From contig CAIOLC010000302.1 in assembly GCA_903859055.1 (NCBI GenBank), positions 1 to 46,821 of the forward strand: 46,821 nucleotides of DNA, written 5' to 3'. This document shows, in pieces, positions 6,853 through 16,251 of the stretch. The DNA comes from an uncultured Chlorobiaceae bacterium. Its GTDB lineage: Bacteria; Bacteroidota; Chlorobiia; Chlorobiales; Chlorobiaceae. Made by a program: the position numbers and the translations under genes. Position 1 is the first letter of the stretch; every line of letters starts with the position of its first letter. The notes beneath the pieces are model-generated. The model searched no databases. It saw only the letters and a list, made by a program, of their open reading frames with translations, and had not been told where the DNA came from.

Positions 6853-8208
6853 TTATTCCCCACTCTCAATGCCAGCCACCGCATACTTTTTCATCAGCAG
6901 AAAGTCAGTGACGGCAAGCGCGGCATAGAGCATGACAAAGACTGCGAGAGAGATCATCATCTCGCCACGGCTCACCACCGATACCGGTGAAAGACCGTTT
7001 TCCGTTTTCAGCAGCCCAAAGACCAGCCAGGGCTGGCGACCCATCTCCGCAAGAAGCCACCCCGATGAGTTGGCAAGCCAGGGGAGCAGTATCGACCAGA
7101 AGAGCAGTGCGCCCGTCACTGGCGAAAAAGTGTAGCTCTCTCTGATCACCTTGTAGAGAGCGAGTAGCGCGATGAGGAGCATCAGTGTGCCCGCTCCCGC
7201 CATAACCCTGAAGCTCCAGTATGAGGTGACAATAGAGGGCATGTAGTTGCCGGGACCGTATTGCACTTCATACTCTTTTTGCAGGTTTTTGATGCCTCTC
7301 ACCTCACCCTCAAAGGAGTTGTAGGCAAGAAAGGAGAGCAGTTTTGGCACCCGTATCGAAAAAACATCTTTCAGCCCCTCTTCATCACCTATAGTGAAGA
7401 GAGAGAAGCTTGCCGGATTTTCGCTCTCCCAGAGCGCCTCTGCCGCAGCAACTTTCATCGGCTGGGTTTTAAGCAGATGCTGCATCTGGGAGTGGCCGGC
7501 AAGAATCACTACAACTGTCCCGATAAAGGCAAAGATGGCCCCAAACTTCAGCGATGTTTCATACCCGTTTCGGTTAGTGCCCTTTCTCATCAGGTGCCAG
7601 GCGCTGATGCCGATTACAAAAAATCCGGCAGTGACAATGCCACCAGCCAGCACATGGGGGAACTGTTGCCAGACGTGGGGATTGAAGATGAGCGCCATAA
7701 TATCCACCAGCTCAGGCCGGGAAGCTCCAGCGGCCATGGTGTAGCCGGTTGGTGACTGCATAAAGGAGTTGGCGACCAGAATCCAGAAGGCCGACATGGT
7801 TGAGCCAAAGGCGACAATCCAGATTGATGCGGCATGGAGCGTCTTGGGCAGCCTCTCCCACCCGAAGATCCAGATCCCGAGAAAGGTCGATTCTACAAAA
7901 AAGGCAAGCAGTGTCTCAATGGCCAGCGGGACACCAAAAATATCGCCGACAAACCGGGCATACTCCGACCAGCTCATCCCGAACTGGAACTCCATCACAA
8001 TGCCGGTGACCACCCCGACGGCAAAGTTGATCAGGAAAAGATGGCCCCAGAATTTCGTCAGTTGCTTGTACTTCTCCTTGCCGGTTTTCACATAAGCGGT
8101 CTCAAGAATCGCCGTAAAGATGGAGAGACCAAGTGTCAGCGGGATAAAGAAGAAGTGGAAGATTGAGGTGAAGGCAAACTGCGTTCGCGCAAGAAAAAGG
8201 GTATCCAT
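6853..8208 (-). CDS. cydA: Cytochrome bd oxidase subunit I
   Basis: A 451-residue membrane protein. The early SIFHFFFIPLTLG segment carries the heme ligand His18. FQFGMSWSEYARFVGDIFG and the AEMGRQPW motif are diagnostic for CydA, the quinol-oxidising subunit holding hemes b558, b595 and d. The quinol-binding loop is of the short type. The gene opens the cydAB operon. Its 5' side is a 263-base gap, much of it a dispersed repeat. Having both bd and cbb3 oxidases next to each other, in the same orientation, points to a dedicated O2-handling region. Confidence 0.96.
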   Translation of the reverse strand: MDTLFLARTQFAFTSIFHFFFIPLTLGLSIFTAILETAYVKTGKEKYKQLTKFWGHLFLINFAVGVVTGIVMEFQFGMSWSEYARFVGDIFGVPLAIETLLAFFVESTFLGIWIFGWERLPKTLHAASIWIVAFGSTMSAFWILVANSFMQSPTGYTMAAGASRPELVDIMALIFNPHVWQQFPHVLAGGIVTAGFFVIGISAWHLMRKGTNRNGYETSLKFGAIFAFIGTVVVILAGHSQMQHLLKTQPMKVAAAEALWESENPASFSLFTIGDEEGLKDVFSIRVPKLLSFLAYNSFEGEVRGIKNLQKEYEVQYGPGNYMPSIVTSYWSFRVMAGAGTLMLLIALLALYKVIRESYTFSPVTGALLFWSILLPWLANSSGWLLAEMGRQPWLVFGLLKTENGLSPVSVVSRGEMMISLAVFVMLYAALAVTDFLLMKKYAVAGIESGE

Positions 8209-8282
8209 AAATCGGTGTTCTATTCCATCCTGATCGTTCTCTGAAAATAAGGGGAATGTAAGGAGAATTATGGAGAGTTGTC

Positions 8283-8413
8283 AGTCTGAATCATGATTCG
8301 CCTGATTTTCATGATTTCTTGATTTGTCGTCCCTGATGCGTAATTCTCAATACAGGAGTAATGAGCCGGGAAAATCATGCTCATCATATAATCAAGTGAA
8401 TCAAGGTTCAAGA
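8283..8413. repeat. Dispersed intergenic repeat, one inverted-end unit
   Basis: GTCTGAATCATGATTCGCCT at the left end (from 8284) is answered at the right end (8391-8413) by AAGTGAATCAAGGTTCAAGAC in inverted orientation, with about 90 bases between. The same end sequence is present at 5602-5782 and 27632-27820. It lies between cydA and mtnA, outside any reading frame that could be a gene. Confidence 0.7.
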
Positions 8414-8414
8414 C

Positions 8415-8448
8415 AACGCTCACCATCCTTCAGTTGACGGTGAGCGTT
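8415..8448 (-). terminator. Stem-loop after mtnA
   Basis: AACGCTCACC (8415-8424) pairs perfectly with GGTGAGCGTT (8439-8448) across a 14-base loop, 24 bases past the mtnA stop. There is no T-run on the minus side, so it could be a weak or factor-assisted terminator or a 3' stabilising hairpin. Confidence 0.4.
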
Positions 8449-8471
8449 TGAACATTCAGAACAAGCCCCAC

Positions 8472-9536
8472 TTACTCCACCATCAAAGCAGCAAGCCCCT
8501 CGACATAGTTGCCGACGACCGCCTTCTTATCCGTGATGATACCGCGCAAAAATTGGGCGGGTGTCACGTCAAAGGCGTAGTTGAGTACTGGCGTGGTTGG
8601 CGTGGCAACCTGGGTGCCGAAGATGGTGCGCAGCTCGTCGGCGTTGCGCTCTTCAATCGGAATGTAGCTGCCATCGGGAATGGTGATATCGATGGTTGAG
8701 ACCGGCGCGGCGATGTAGAAGGGCAGCTTGTGGTGGTAGGCACTGATGGCATGGGCACAGGTGCCGATTTTGTTGGCCGTGTCGCCGTTGGCGGCAATGC
8801 GGTCGGCGCCGACAATACCGAAATCAATCATCCCTCTTTGCATCAGGAAAGCCGATGAGGAGTCGGAGATGGAGACAAACGGGATGCCATCATGCTGAAG
8901 CTCCCAGGCGGTGAGGCGCAGCCCCTGCAGCAGTGGACGGCTTTCGGCGGTGATGACGCGCTCAATCAGCCCCTCCTGCCAGGCCAGCCGGATAACACCC
9001 AGTGCTGAGCCGGTGCCGCAGCAGGCGAGCGTGCCGGTGTTGCAGTGGGTCAGCACGTTGAGCTTGCGGGTTTTCAGGATGTGGGCAAGGTCAATCTTGA
9101 TCTGATCGACACCGTGGCGCGACATGAGATCGCAATTGGCGATTTCGTCAGCATGAATTTTAAGCGCGGCATCATTCATTTTGGCAAAAAGTGCCTCGAT
9201 GGTGTCGGCTTCAAAGTTTTCAGCATAGACCTTTTTCAGGCGTGCTGCCGCAAAAAAGAGGTTGACTGCGGTCGGGCGCGACGCTTCAACTTCAGCTACA
9301 AGTGACTTGAAAAAGGGGGGAAACTCCTCTTTCGTCCCCTTGAAGCTGTTGATGCCGAGAATAATGGTGTAGGCAGCGGCCACCCCAATCAGCGGAGCAC
9401 CACGCACAGCAAGCGTCTTGATGGCCTCAATGGCCTCCTTGTACTCTTTTGTGGCAACATAATTCTCCTTGAGCGGCAGATAACGCTGGTCGAGGTAGTG
9501 AAGGGTGTTCTCTTTGAACGATATGGCATCTATCAT
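8472..9536 (-). CDS. mtnA: Methylthioribose-1-phosphate isomerase
   Basis: A 354-residue member of the eIF2B-alpha/MtnA family. The N-terminal VRGAPLIGVAAAY motif, the TGTLACCGTGSALG segment with the catalytic Cys, and GIVGADRIAANGDTANKIGT with the catalytic Asp are all present. The enzyme converts 5-methylthioribose-1-phosphate to methylthioribulose-1-phosphate, the second step in reclaiming the methylthioadenosine left by polyamine or SAM-radical chemistry. It starts 15 bases after a nucleoside phosphorylase that could supply its substrate. Length is normal. The rest of the methionine salvage pathway is not in the window. Confidence 0.92.
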   Translation of the reverse strand: MIDAISFKENTLHYLDQRYLPLKENYVATKEYKEAIEAIKTLAVRGAPLIGVAAAYTIILGINSFKGTKEEFPPFFKSLVAEVEASRPTAVNLFFAAARLKKVYAENFEADTIEALFAKMNDAALKIHADEIANCDLMSRHGVDQIKIDLAHILKTRKLNVLTHCNTGTLACCGTGSALGVIRLAWQEGLIERVITAESRPLLQGLRLTAWELQHDGIPFVSISDSSSAFLMQRGMIDFGIVGADRIAANGDTANKIGTCAHAISAYHHKLPFYIAAPVSTIDITIPDGSYIPIEERNADELRTIFGTQVATPTTPVLNYAFDVTPAQFLRGIITDKKAVVGNYVEGLAALMVE

Positions 9537-9551
9537 ACTCTATCAGAAGGA

Positions 9552-10373
9552 TTAAAGGTTGGCGACAATTGATTTGAAAAGAGAGGTCATTTTTGGCTCA
9601 GCATGGCCGGAGACCTCGATGATCTCTTCAATGCTGACCGATTTGAGGCAGTCGGGGAAGCACTCGTCGGTGATGATGGACATGCCGAAGACTTCGGTTC
9701 CCTGATGCACGGCGGCAATCACCTCCGGCACGGTTGACATGCCGACCACGTCGGCACCAAGGATGCGCAACATGCGGTACTCTGCGCGGGTTTCGAGACA
9801 GGGGCCGGAGAGGGCGACATAGACACCGCGCTGCACCTTGATTCTGTGGTCGAGCGCAACCCTTTCGGCAAGTTCAAGAATGCGGGGCGAGTAAGGGGCA
9901 CAGAGGTCTGGAAAGCGTGAACCGATCTCAGGATCGTTCGGGCCGATCAGCGGGTTGCCGCCAAGCAGGTTGATGTGGTCGTCAATCAGCATGATCTCGC
10001 CTTTTTTGTAGGCAGGGTTCAGGCCGCCGCAGGCGTTGGTGATGCCGAGGGTTTTGACTCCGAGATGTTTCATCACCCGAATCGGGAAAACAATCTGGTG
10101 CATGGAGTACCCTTCGTAGAAGTGGAAGCGTCCCTGCATGGCAACAACATTTTTGCCTGCAAGTGTTCCGAAAATCAGTTTGCCATGGTGGGTCTCAACG
10201 GTGGAGACAGGAAAATTGGGAATATCGCTGTAGTCGAGGGAAAAGTCAATATCAATCTCCTTGACAAGAGCACCAAGGCCTGTGCCCAGCACAATTCCCA
10301 CGGGATAATTGGCGGATGTTTTTTTTCTGATAAAGGCAACTGCCTCCTGAATCTTTGCCTGCTGTGCGATCAT
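9552..10373 (-). CDS. Class II purine nucleoside / methylthioadenosine phosphorylase
   Basis: A 273-residue trimeric-type phosphorylase with GIVLGTGLGAL (phosphate loop), THHGKLIFG, MQGRFHFYEGY and the purine-site Glu in SGPCLETRAE (Glu194). It cleaves purine nucleosides with phosphate. At the position 42 residues after that Glu, inosine/guanosine enzymes have Asn (human Asn243). Here it is Asp236 (MSIITDECFP), as in methylthioadenosine phosphorylase, suggesting a 6-aminopurine substrate. Adjacency to mtnA fits methylthioadenosine cleavage. The ATG at 10373 is preferred to a TTG two codons upstream. Specificity is inference; the fold assignment is firm. Confidence 0.85.
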   Translation of the reverse strand: MIAQQAKIQEAVAFIRKKTSANYPVGIVLGTGLGALVKEIDIDFSLDYSDIPNFPVSTVETHHGKLIFGTLAGKNVVAMQGRFHFYEGYSMHQIVFPIRVMKHLGVKTLGITNACGGLNPAYKKGEIMLIDDHINLLGGNPLIGPNDPEIGSRFPDLCAPYSPRILELAERVALDHRIKVQRGVYVALSGPCLETRAEYRMLRILGADVVGMSTVPEVIAAVHQGTEVFGMSIITDECFPDCLKSVSIEEIIEVSGHAEPKMTSLFKSIVANL

Positions 10374-10379
10374 GATCAA

Positions 10380-10618
10380 GTTGGTTTAAATGTTTATTAA
10401 TAAAAGCATAAAAAATCTATTTAATCTCTATGGGTTCAGCTTCCCATCGCTTGCGGGGAATTTCGTTCAGTTTGTCTATAACCAGATACCCTGCGGGTTG
10501 CAGCGGCGAGCTTCATTGAATTTCCCATTGCCACTGGGGACGTTTGTCAAGTTTCTTCAAAAAAGAGCAGATGCTCCGTAGCTTTCGGCAGGGAGCTTTA
10601 CCTGTGGATAACCCCATC
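10380..10618. other. Gene-free interval between yggS and the phosphorylase gene
   Basis: About 240 bases with no credible gene. The middle (10440-10530) is GC-rich, with short complementary blocks (CCCATCGC/GCGGGG; CCCTGCGGG/GCAGCGG) that look like a decayed intergenic repeat, but I cannot name it. On the minus strand GAGCAGATGCTC (10565-10576) followed by six T (10559-10564) forms a small terminator for yggS. Confidence 0.4.
10559..10577 (-). terminator. Small intrinsic terminator after yggS
   Basis: On the minus strand, GAGC-ATCT-GCTC is followed directly by TTTTTT. The stem is only four to five base pairs, so it would be weak, but it is correctly placed 42 bases past the yggS stop. Confidence 0.4.
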
Positions 10619-11308
10619 TCAGCGCCAGCCAAAAATTGCCGATCCGACGCGGATCATGGTTGCCCCTTCATGAATGGCATCCTCAAAATCGCCGCTCATG
10701 CCCATCGAAAGTTCGGTAAGCTTCGAGGGGTCAGGGGCAATCTCCCGAAGCGACTCAAGCAGGGTGCGCAGTTGGCAAAACTCTTGCTTCGCAGCCACCC
10801 GGTCATAAGAGGCGATGGTCATCAGTCCGCGAAGGGTAATGTTCGGGAGATGGAAGAGATTATCTGCAACCAAAAGAAGCTCTTCCGGTGACAAGCCATA
10901 CTTTGACGTTTCACCCGAGGTGTTGACCTCAAGCAGATAGTCAACGTGCAGATTATGCTGAACAGCCCGCTTTGAAAGCTCCTCTGCCGTTGAAAGCTTG
11001 TCGATGCCGTGAACCAGGCTCACCTTGTCGATGATTAATCGCACCTTGTTGGACTGCAGGTGGCCGATAAAATGCCACTCAATCGGGCAATGAGCAAGCA
11101 GGGGATCCTCATACTTGTCGAGAAACTCCTGTACGTAACTCTCTCCAAACTCAATCAGCCCGGCATCGAAGGCCTCACGGACAAGCTCTGCCGATTTGGT
11201 TTTGGAAACAGCTATCAGGCGAACCGTGGCGGGATCTCTTCCCGCCTCAATGCAGGCATGGTTGATCTGCTCCCGTATCGCCTCAATATTGGCCGCAATG
11301 CTCTCCAT
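10619..11308 (-). CDS. yggS: YggS/PROSC-type PLP homeostasis protein
   Basis: A 229-residue alanine-racemase-fold protein. The PLP lysine lies in LIAVSKTKSAE. FGESYVQEFLDK, WHFIGHLQSNKV and the C-terminal SMGMSGDFEDAIHEGATMIR motif are all typical. YggS-family proteins bind PLP without a known catalytic reaction and buffer the cofactor pool. It ends a run of housekeeping genes and starts 11 bases after the cyclophilin gene. A small terminator lies downstream. Several PLP enzymes of sulfur metabolism occur further along the window, but no direct link is visible. Confidence 0.92.
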   Translation of the reverse strand: MESIAANIEAIREQINHACIEAGRDPATVRLIAVSKTKSAELVREAFDAGLIEFGESYVQEFLDKYEDPLLAHCPIEWHFIGHLQSNKVRLIIDKVSLVHGIDKLSTAEELSKRAVQHNLHVDYLLEVNTSGETSKYGLSPEELLLVADNLFHLPNITLRGLMTIASYDRVAAKQEFCQLRTLLESLREIAPDPSKLTELSMGMSGDFEDAIHEGATMIRVGSAIFGWR

Positions 11309-11318
11309 GGTGATGTAA

Positions 11319-11810
11319 TCAGGGCTTTGCTACTGGAACAATGGTCTCAATGGTGACAGGCACTATCGGGTTGTCGTTAGGGTCAGTCTTGACTGCGGCA
11401 ATTTTTTCCACCACATCCATGCCGTCATCAACCATTCCAAAGACGGTGTACTGCCCGTCAAGAAAGTCATTGTCCTTGTGATTGATGTAGAACTGGCTGC
11501 CCGAGGAGGCCTTCTGCGGGTTGTTGTCTCTTGCAGCGGCAAGTGTTCCCTTTTTGTTGGGGTGCTTGATCTCCGCCGGAACTCTTGTGGATGGTCCACC
11601 AGTGCCGTGCAGAGCGCGCTTTTCGTCAAACCTTGAGAGCGGATCGCCAGTCTGAATCATGAACCCCTGAATAACCCGGTGAAAGCGGATGCCGTCGTAG
11701 TAACTCTCACCGGTCAGCTTGACAAAGTTATCGCGGTGCAGCGGTGTGTCGTCATAGAGGCTGATGGTGATGTCGCCGAAGTTTGTTTTGATGGTAAATT
11801 GTTCAGCCAT
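11319..11810 (-). CDS. Cyclophilin-type peptidyl-prolyl isomerase
   Basis: A 163-residue single-domain cyclophilin without a signal peptide, so cytoplasmic (PpiB-like). Core motifs are present: GESYYDGIRFHRVIQGFMIQ with the catalytic Arg in FHRVI, the SGSQFYI active-site strand, and the FLDGQYTVFG turn. It catalyses cis-trans isomerisation of Xaa-Pro bonds during folding. It starts 18 bases after a membrane-anchored TPR protein gene; in other bacteria the similar protein YfgM works with a periplasmic isomerase, but this isomerase lacks an export signal. Confidence 0.92.
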   Translation of the reverse strand: MAEQFTIKTNFGDITISLYDDTPLHRDNFVKLTGESYYDGIRFHRVIQGFMIQTGDPLSRFDEKRALHGTGGPSTRVPAEIKHPNKKGTLAAARDNNPQKASSGSQFYINHKDNDFLDGQYTVFGMVDDGMDVVEKIAAVKTDPNDNPIVPVTIETIVPVAKP

Positions 11811-11827
11811 GGTATCAGTTGTTGTGT

Positions 11828-12493
11828 TTAAAGGTTACCGGAAATTTGCCAGAGTGAACGCTGTGCCGCAGCGGCACCGGTTGAACCGGGATAGTCGGCA
11901 ATAATTTTTTTATAGAGTTCTGATGCTTTTGCAAGCTGTCTTGACTGCTGGAGGCTACTGGCGGCGTGTGCCAGATATTGTGCTTTGAGTGCGCTGTTGT
12001 CGGCCTTTTTCGATGCCTCCTCATAGCTTTCCGCTGCCTGCGCAAACTGATTTTTGTTCACAAGGCAGTCACCAGCACCAGCCAGTGCCGCCGCTGCAAG
12101 GTCATTATTTGCAATCGATACGGTTTTAAAAACATTCAGGGCACGGTCATACTCCCTGTTGGAGTAATACGCATTGGCCAGAAGCAGATTGGCCATGTTG
12201 CCGCTGGGGGTGCCTGTATATTTTCCGGCATACTCTTCAGCAATTTTTTTCAGACCGGCTACATGGCCTTTCCCGTTGATGGCCACACCATACTCTCCCG
12301 CATCAAGCAGTGGCGCTATCCTTGAGAGTTGCATCGCAGCCTCGAGTTCATAAGCTTTCTGCTGTCGTACCCAAAAGAAGGTGCTGGCACCGAGAGTGAG
12401 CAGCGACACAAGGGTTGCGATAAGTGCGCTTTTATATTTAATGGCATAGTAAAGAAAATTCTCTTCGGTCGATGGTTTTACGCTTTGTTCCAT
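11828..12493 (-). CDS. Membrane-anchored TPR protein (YfgM-like)
   Basis: A 221-residue protein with a short cytoplasmic N-terminus, one membrane segment (about residues 22-42), and an exported domain of TPR-like helix pairs. Examples are NMANLLLANAYYSNREYDRAL and LAAAALAGAGDCLVNKNQFA, ending with the TPR-like LAKASELYKKIIADYPGS. YfgM/UPF0070 proteins are single-span TPR proteins attached to the Sec translocon and help hand exported proteins to periplasmic chaperones. Size, topology and repeat layout agree, but sequence identity to that family is not certain. It is 18 bases upstream of a cyclophilin gene. Confidence 0.65.
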   Translation of the reverse strand: MEQSVKPSTEENFLYYAIKYKSALIATLVSLLTLGASTFFWVRQQKAYELEAAMQLSRIAPLLDAGEYGVAINGKGHVAGLKKIAEEYAGKYTGTPSGNMANLLLANAYYSNREYDRALNVFKTVSIANNDLAAAALAGAGDCLVNKNQFAQAAESYEEASKKADNSALKAQYLAHAASSLQQSRQLAKASELYKKIIADYPGSTGAAAAQRSLWQISGNL

Positions 12494-12606
12494 AAGGTCG
12501 ATTTTGGGTTGTCAGCTTTTGTCCGCAATGGTCCTCAACCTAAGCAAGTTTGTTTGATTTTCAAAATATGAGCAGAGCATCAGTTTATCACAGGCTCGCA
12601 GAGTCT

Positions 12607-13389
12607 TTAAGGTTGCGCAGCGAGCGGTAATCTGAAGAGATCAACAGCATTTTTGGCAATTGCGGTTGCCGCTGCTTCAAGCGGGATCTCCCTGATGCGG
12701 GCAATGGCCTCTGTGACGGTGCGAACGTAGGCCGGTTCGTTCCGTTTTCCCCGATGCGGCACAGGCGCAAGGTAAGGTGCATCAGTCTCCGTGAGCAGAT
12801 CATCAAGCGAAACAGCTCTGACCACTTCGGGTAGAAGAGAGCGTTTATAGGTGACGGTGCCGGGAACGGAGAGCTTGAACCCTTTGCGGATACAGGTTTC
12901 GGCAATCTCCATGTCGCCCGAAAAGCAGTGCATGACACCCCTCAGGGCCGAATGGTTCTCCTCCGAAAGAATGAGCAGCATATCCTGCCAGGCATCACGA
13001 CAATGGATAACCACCGGCAGGTCGAGCGAGCGGGCCAGCCGCAGCATCTCCCGACAGGCCGCTTGCTGGGCTGACGGGTTATAGTCGGGATAGTGGTAGT
13101 CGAGACCGATCTCTCCAATGGCGACAACTTTTGGCTGTCGAGCCAGATGCGCCAGCTCTTCAAACACACTCTCGCTGACGGGATTTGTCGCCTCATGAGG
13201 GTGCAGGCCAACATTGGCGTAGATAAAATCAAAGCGTTGGGCAAGCTCAATTGATTTTCTGCTTGACGCGACATCAGTGCCCGGGTCAACAAGCAGGCTG
13301 ATCATATTGTTTTTAAGGCGCTCAATAACCTCAAGTCGATCCTGATCAAACTCAGGAAAGGAGAGATGGCAGTGTATATCAACGAACAT
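12607..13389 (-). CDS. tatD: TatD-family metal-dependent deoxyribonuclease
   Basis: A 260-residue TIM-barrel hydrolase starting [11 protein letters not shown], where the HxH metal pair is intact. GEIGLDYHY supplies the metal Glu, and [14 protein letters not shown] and [12 protein letters not shown] complete the TatD set. Members cut DNA 3'-5' or act as D-Tyr-tRNA-type hydrolases. An in-frame TTG at 13404 would add five residues, but homologues begin at MFVDIHCH, so the ATG at 13389 is chosen. That start still overlaps the lspA stop by 11 bases. A 113-base gap without clear signals follows it. Confidence 0.93.
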   Translation of the reverse strand: MFVDIHCHLSFPEFDQDRLEVIERLKNNMISLLVDPGTDVASSRKSIELAQRFDFIYANVGLHPHEATNPVSESVFEELAHLARQPKVVAIGEIGLDYHYPDYNPSAQQAACREMLRLARSLDLPVVIHCRDAWQDMLLILSEENHSALRGVMHCFSGDMEIAETCIRKGFKLSVPGTVTYKRSLLPEVVRAVSLDDLLTETDAPYLAPVPHRGKRNEPAYVRTVTEAIARIREIPLEAAATAIAKNAVDLFRLPLAAQP

Positions 13390-13888
13390 CGGTTGTAGAT
13401 GCAAGGCTTCCGTCAGGAAAAAGTTTCTGGTGAAAAATAATCAAAATGCAGGCACCGACAGAGATAGCTGAGTCAGCAACATTAAAAATAGGCCAGAGTG
13501 AGAGGTAAAAACCAAAGATATGGCCATTGTAAAGATCGAAGTAAAGAAAGTCAACAACCCTGCCAATGGTAATTCGGTCAATCATATTGCCAATACCGCC
13601 ACCGGTGATAAGAGCAAAAGGGACAAGAAACAGCGGAGTGCGGTTTTTTGATCTCAGGACATAGACAAAGACAACTGCTGTAATCAGCGCGGTCAGGAGA
13701 AAAAGCACTGCCGGTGGCGCAAATTCAAGGCCAAAGGCAATCCCCCTGTTCTCCGCGTAGGTGAGCGAGAAGAGGTCGGGAATAATTGAGATACTCTGGG
13801 CTTTATTCTTCAGATAGGCTATGGCCAGTTTTTTTGTCAACTGATCCGCCGTGATCACCAAAAGAAGAAGAGAGAAAAACCATTTCAT
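13379..13888 (-). CDS. lspA: Lipoprotein signal peptidase (signal peptidase II)
   Basis: A 169-residue membrane protein with four hydrophobic segments. The conserved [10 protein letters not shown] motif and the two catalytic Asp residues in GNMIDRI and GRVVDFLYF are intact. LspA removes the signal peptide of prolipoproteins after lipid attachment. The gene lies 12 bases after aroE and overlaps tatD, so it is part of the same operon. Length is normal. Confidence 0.95.
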   Translation of the reverse strand: MKWFFSLLLLVITADQLTKKLAIAYLKNKAQSISIIPDLFSLTYAENRGIAFGLEFAPPAVLFLLTALITAVVFVYVLRSKNRTPLFLVPFALITGGGIGNMIDRITIGRVVDFLYFDLYNGHIFGFYLSLWPIFNVADSAISVGACILIIFHQKLFPDGSLASTTDVR

Positions 13889-13900
13889 GAGTCAGCGTTA

Positions 13901-14752
13901 TTATTGTTGAATCTCCCGCAGAAGCTCCTCCCTTACCCTGCTTGTCGGCATCGGCAGAGCAGTCCAGAGCGTAAAGGCCAGCTCAGCCTGCCCGATCAGC
14001 ATCTCGATGCCCGGTATGGTTGTGGCTCCAGCGAGTTGAGCTGCCTGCAGGAGGGGAGTGTCAAGAGGGTTATAAACCATGTCGTACACAATCTGGCCTG
14101 GAGAGAGCAATTGACGGTCAAGGGGGAGGGGGGAGCTGTTATTTCCTCTTGTGCCGAGAGGAGTTGCATTGACAATGAGGCGACAATCCCTGATTTCTTC
14201 GACACTCTCCCGCAGGAGTATGGTGACAGGGAGAGCACTGGCGTAACCGCTCTCCTCAAGTTGGCACCGGGTTTTTTCCCGATCGCGGACAAAGAGGAGA
14301 ATCTCCTCTGGCGCAAAAAACTGGTTGAAAGCCTTGATGGCAGCCAGCGCGGCCCCTCCTGCGCCGAACAGAGAGACCCTTTTACCGCTTATGCTCTCAC
14401 GGTGTGGCAGAAGGGGAGCAGCAAACCCGCCAATGTCGGTGTTGTGCCCCACAAGCCTCCCGTTGTCATTGACGATCGTGTTGACCGCCTGAATAGAGGC
14501 CGCCTCCCCGGAGAGTTCGTCAAGAAACGGAACAACCGTTTTTTTGTAGGGAATGGTGACACTGAACCCGCCAATGCCAAGTGCTTTTGCCCCTTGCAGT
14601 GCGGCTCCGACCAGTTCAGGAGAGGGAATGTTGAAGACGGTATAGTGGCATGGAAGCTCAAGCAACCGGAAGGCACTGTTATGGATGAGCGGAGAGTATG
14701 AATAATCAACGCTCCGCCCGAGAAGAGCAAAGATTTTTGTCGCTCTCGTCAT
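13901..14752 (-). CDS. aroE: Shikimate dehydrogenase
   Basis: A 283-residue two-domain enzyme. The substrate motif [17 protein letters not shown] is complete, and the catalytic Lys in FSVTIPYKK and the Asp in GHNTDIGGF are present. The nucleotide-binding loop [11 protein letters not shown] marks the NADP domain. It reduces 3-dehydroshikimate in chorismate synthesis. The start overlaps the stop of the upstream TPR gene by four bases (ATGA), so the two are coupled; lspA follows 12 bases later. Confidence 0.95.
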   Translation of the reverse strand: MTRATKIFALLGRSVDYSYSPLIHNSAFRLLELPCHYTVFNIPSPELVGAALQGAKALGIGGFSVTIPYKKTVVPFLDELSGEAASIQAVNTIVNDNGRLVGHNTDIGGFAAPLLPHRESISGKRVSLFGAGGAALAAIKAFNQFFAPEEILLFVRDREKTRCQLEESGYASALPVTILLRESVEEIRDCRLIVNATPLGTRGNNSSPLPLDRQLLSPGQIVYDMVYNPLDTPLLQAAQLAGATTIPGIEMLIGQAELAFTLWTALPMPTSRVREELLREIQQ

Positions 14753-16191
14753 GAAATGCCGAGCATTCTTCTCACGGAATCCTGCTGATAGAGTTCCGGA
14801 AAGGTGCTCTGAAACAGCTCTTTTTTCTCTGGATCAATCTTGAACGCCTTGCTCAGTGCTTTCAGTGTGCTGAGTTTATCGCCCATAGCAAAATATGCAG
14901 CAGCAATCTCAAAATGAGCGTCGGCGGACAATGGCTGAAGTTTCAATGACTGGTGCAGTGCTTCAAGAGAGGCATTGACCAGCCCGCCTTCACGAAGCAC
15001 AATAGCAAAATCAACCCAAATCTGTGGATTATCAGGCTCAAGTAAAATAATCTGCTGGTAAGTGGCCACTGAATCATCAAGATGGTCAAGATTGTACTCT
15101 ATCTCCGCTTTCAGAAGAAGAAAATCAATGCTGTCATCTGTTGTTTTCAGTGCCTCCAGGGTTGCCTGGTATGCCTCTTCATACTCATCAAGAGCCTCAT
15201 GGCAGCAGGCCATCGCAAACCAGGCATCAGCAAATTCAGTGCTGATGGAAATGCAGCGACGATAGCAGGGTATTGCCTCGGCGTACCTTTCCAGCTCTTC
15301 GTAGGCAATACCGAGATTGTAGAGTGCGTTGATATCATCCGGATCATATTCGAGCGTTTTCAGATAGCTTTCAGCCGCCTCTTCAATACGTCCGGTGATG
15401 GCAAGCACGTTTGCGCGGTTGTACCATGCAGAGCTGAAATCATCCGATATGGCGAGTGCCATATCGTAACAGTCGAGAGCCTCGTCAAAGCGCTTCATTT
15501 TGCTCAAGACAAGGCCATTATTGTACCAGGCGTTGACGTTGTAGGGGTCATGATCCACCGTGTTGCGGTAACAACTGGTGCTCTCCTCAAGCTTGTCAAG
15601 CACATCCTTGCAGTAGGCAAGCTCATACCAGGCATCGGCAAACTCTTTGTCAAGCTCAAGAGCTTGCTCAAAATCAGCTTCTGCCTCATCAAATCGTTCA
15701 AGCCGCTGCAGAATGATGCCGCGATAGTAGTAATACTCCTTTTCGAAGAAGCTGTCGATGACGCTGTCGTTAATCTCTTCAAGTGCCTCAAGAAAATTGC
15801 CGGTGTTGAAGTAGCCCAGCGCAAGGTTAAGGCGCATTTCGCTGTCGGTGGGGCTGAACGCCACCGCTTTCAGAAACGACTCAAGCGCCTCGTCGAAAAA
15901 GCCGTTCAGCGTCAGGCAGTTGCCAAGGAAAAACCAGCTCTCCGAGTTTGACGGGGCAATATCTGCCAGCCGGCGGGCAAGTGCCAGAGCCTCGAGGTGA
16001 AAACCATCCTCATTATACTGGGTGATACGCTCAAGAAGCTCTTCAGAATCAAATAATGAATCAAGTCCATCAAGGTCAGGCCGCTCTTTTCCTGATGCTC
16101 CCGTTGGTTCAGATCGATTATCATCGAAAAAATCGGGCATATTCATAAACGCACTATCAAGAATTTCTTTATCTCTCGTCACTCTTCGCAT
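14749..16191 (-). CDS. Tetratricopeptide repeat protein
   Basis: A 480-residue acidic protein made almost wholly of TPR units, about eleven, from roughly residue 55 to the end. Clear examples are [40 protein letters not shown] and [20 protein letters not shown]. No signal peptide or other domain is seen, so it is probably a cytoplasmic scaffold; no specific function can be assigned. The chosen ATG at 16191 is preceded by TTGGGGAC and is preferred over an upstream ATG at 16230 that would add a hydrophobic stub. A later ATG giving MNMPDFFDD is also possible. It overlaps aroE. Confidence 0.85.
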   Translation of the reverse strand: MRRVTRDKEILDSAFMNMPDFFDDNRSEPTGASGKERPDLDGLDSLFDSEELLERITQYNEDGFHLEALALARRLADIAPSNSESWFFLGNCLTLNGFFDEALESFLKAVAFSPTDSEMRLNLALGYFNTGNFLEALEEINDSVIDSFFEKEYYYYRGIILQRLERFDEAEADFEQALELDKEFADAWYELAYCKDVLDKLEESTSCYRNTVDHDPYNVNAWYNNGLVLSKMKRFDEALDCYDMALAISDDFSSAWYNRANVLAITGRIEEAAESYLKTLEYDPDDINALYNLGIAYEELERYAEAIPCYRRCISISTEFADAWFAMACCHEALDEYEEAYQATLEALKTTDDSIDFLLLKAEIEYNLDHLDDSVATYQQIILLEPDNPQIWVDFAIVLREGGLVNASLEALHQSLKLQPLSADAHFEIAAAYFAMGDKLSTLKALSKAFKIDPEKKELFQSTFPELYQQDSVRRMLGIS

Positions 16192-16251
16192 CGTCCCCAA
16201 ATATAACAGAATTGTTCGTAAGAAAAACATTCCGGCAAAGGAGGGAAAATT

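Noticed and set aside
6075-6911. 278-codon plus-strand open frame opposite cydB
   Set aside because: It lies entirely antisense to the strongly conserved cydB and the cydA end, has low-complexity charged composition and no recognisable domain.
15082-15951. 289-codon plus-strand open frame opposite the TPR gene
   Set aside because: It mirrors the repeat structure of the TPR protein and has no recognisable domain.
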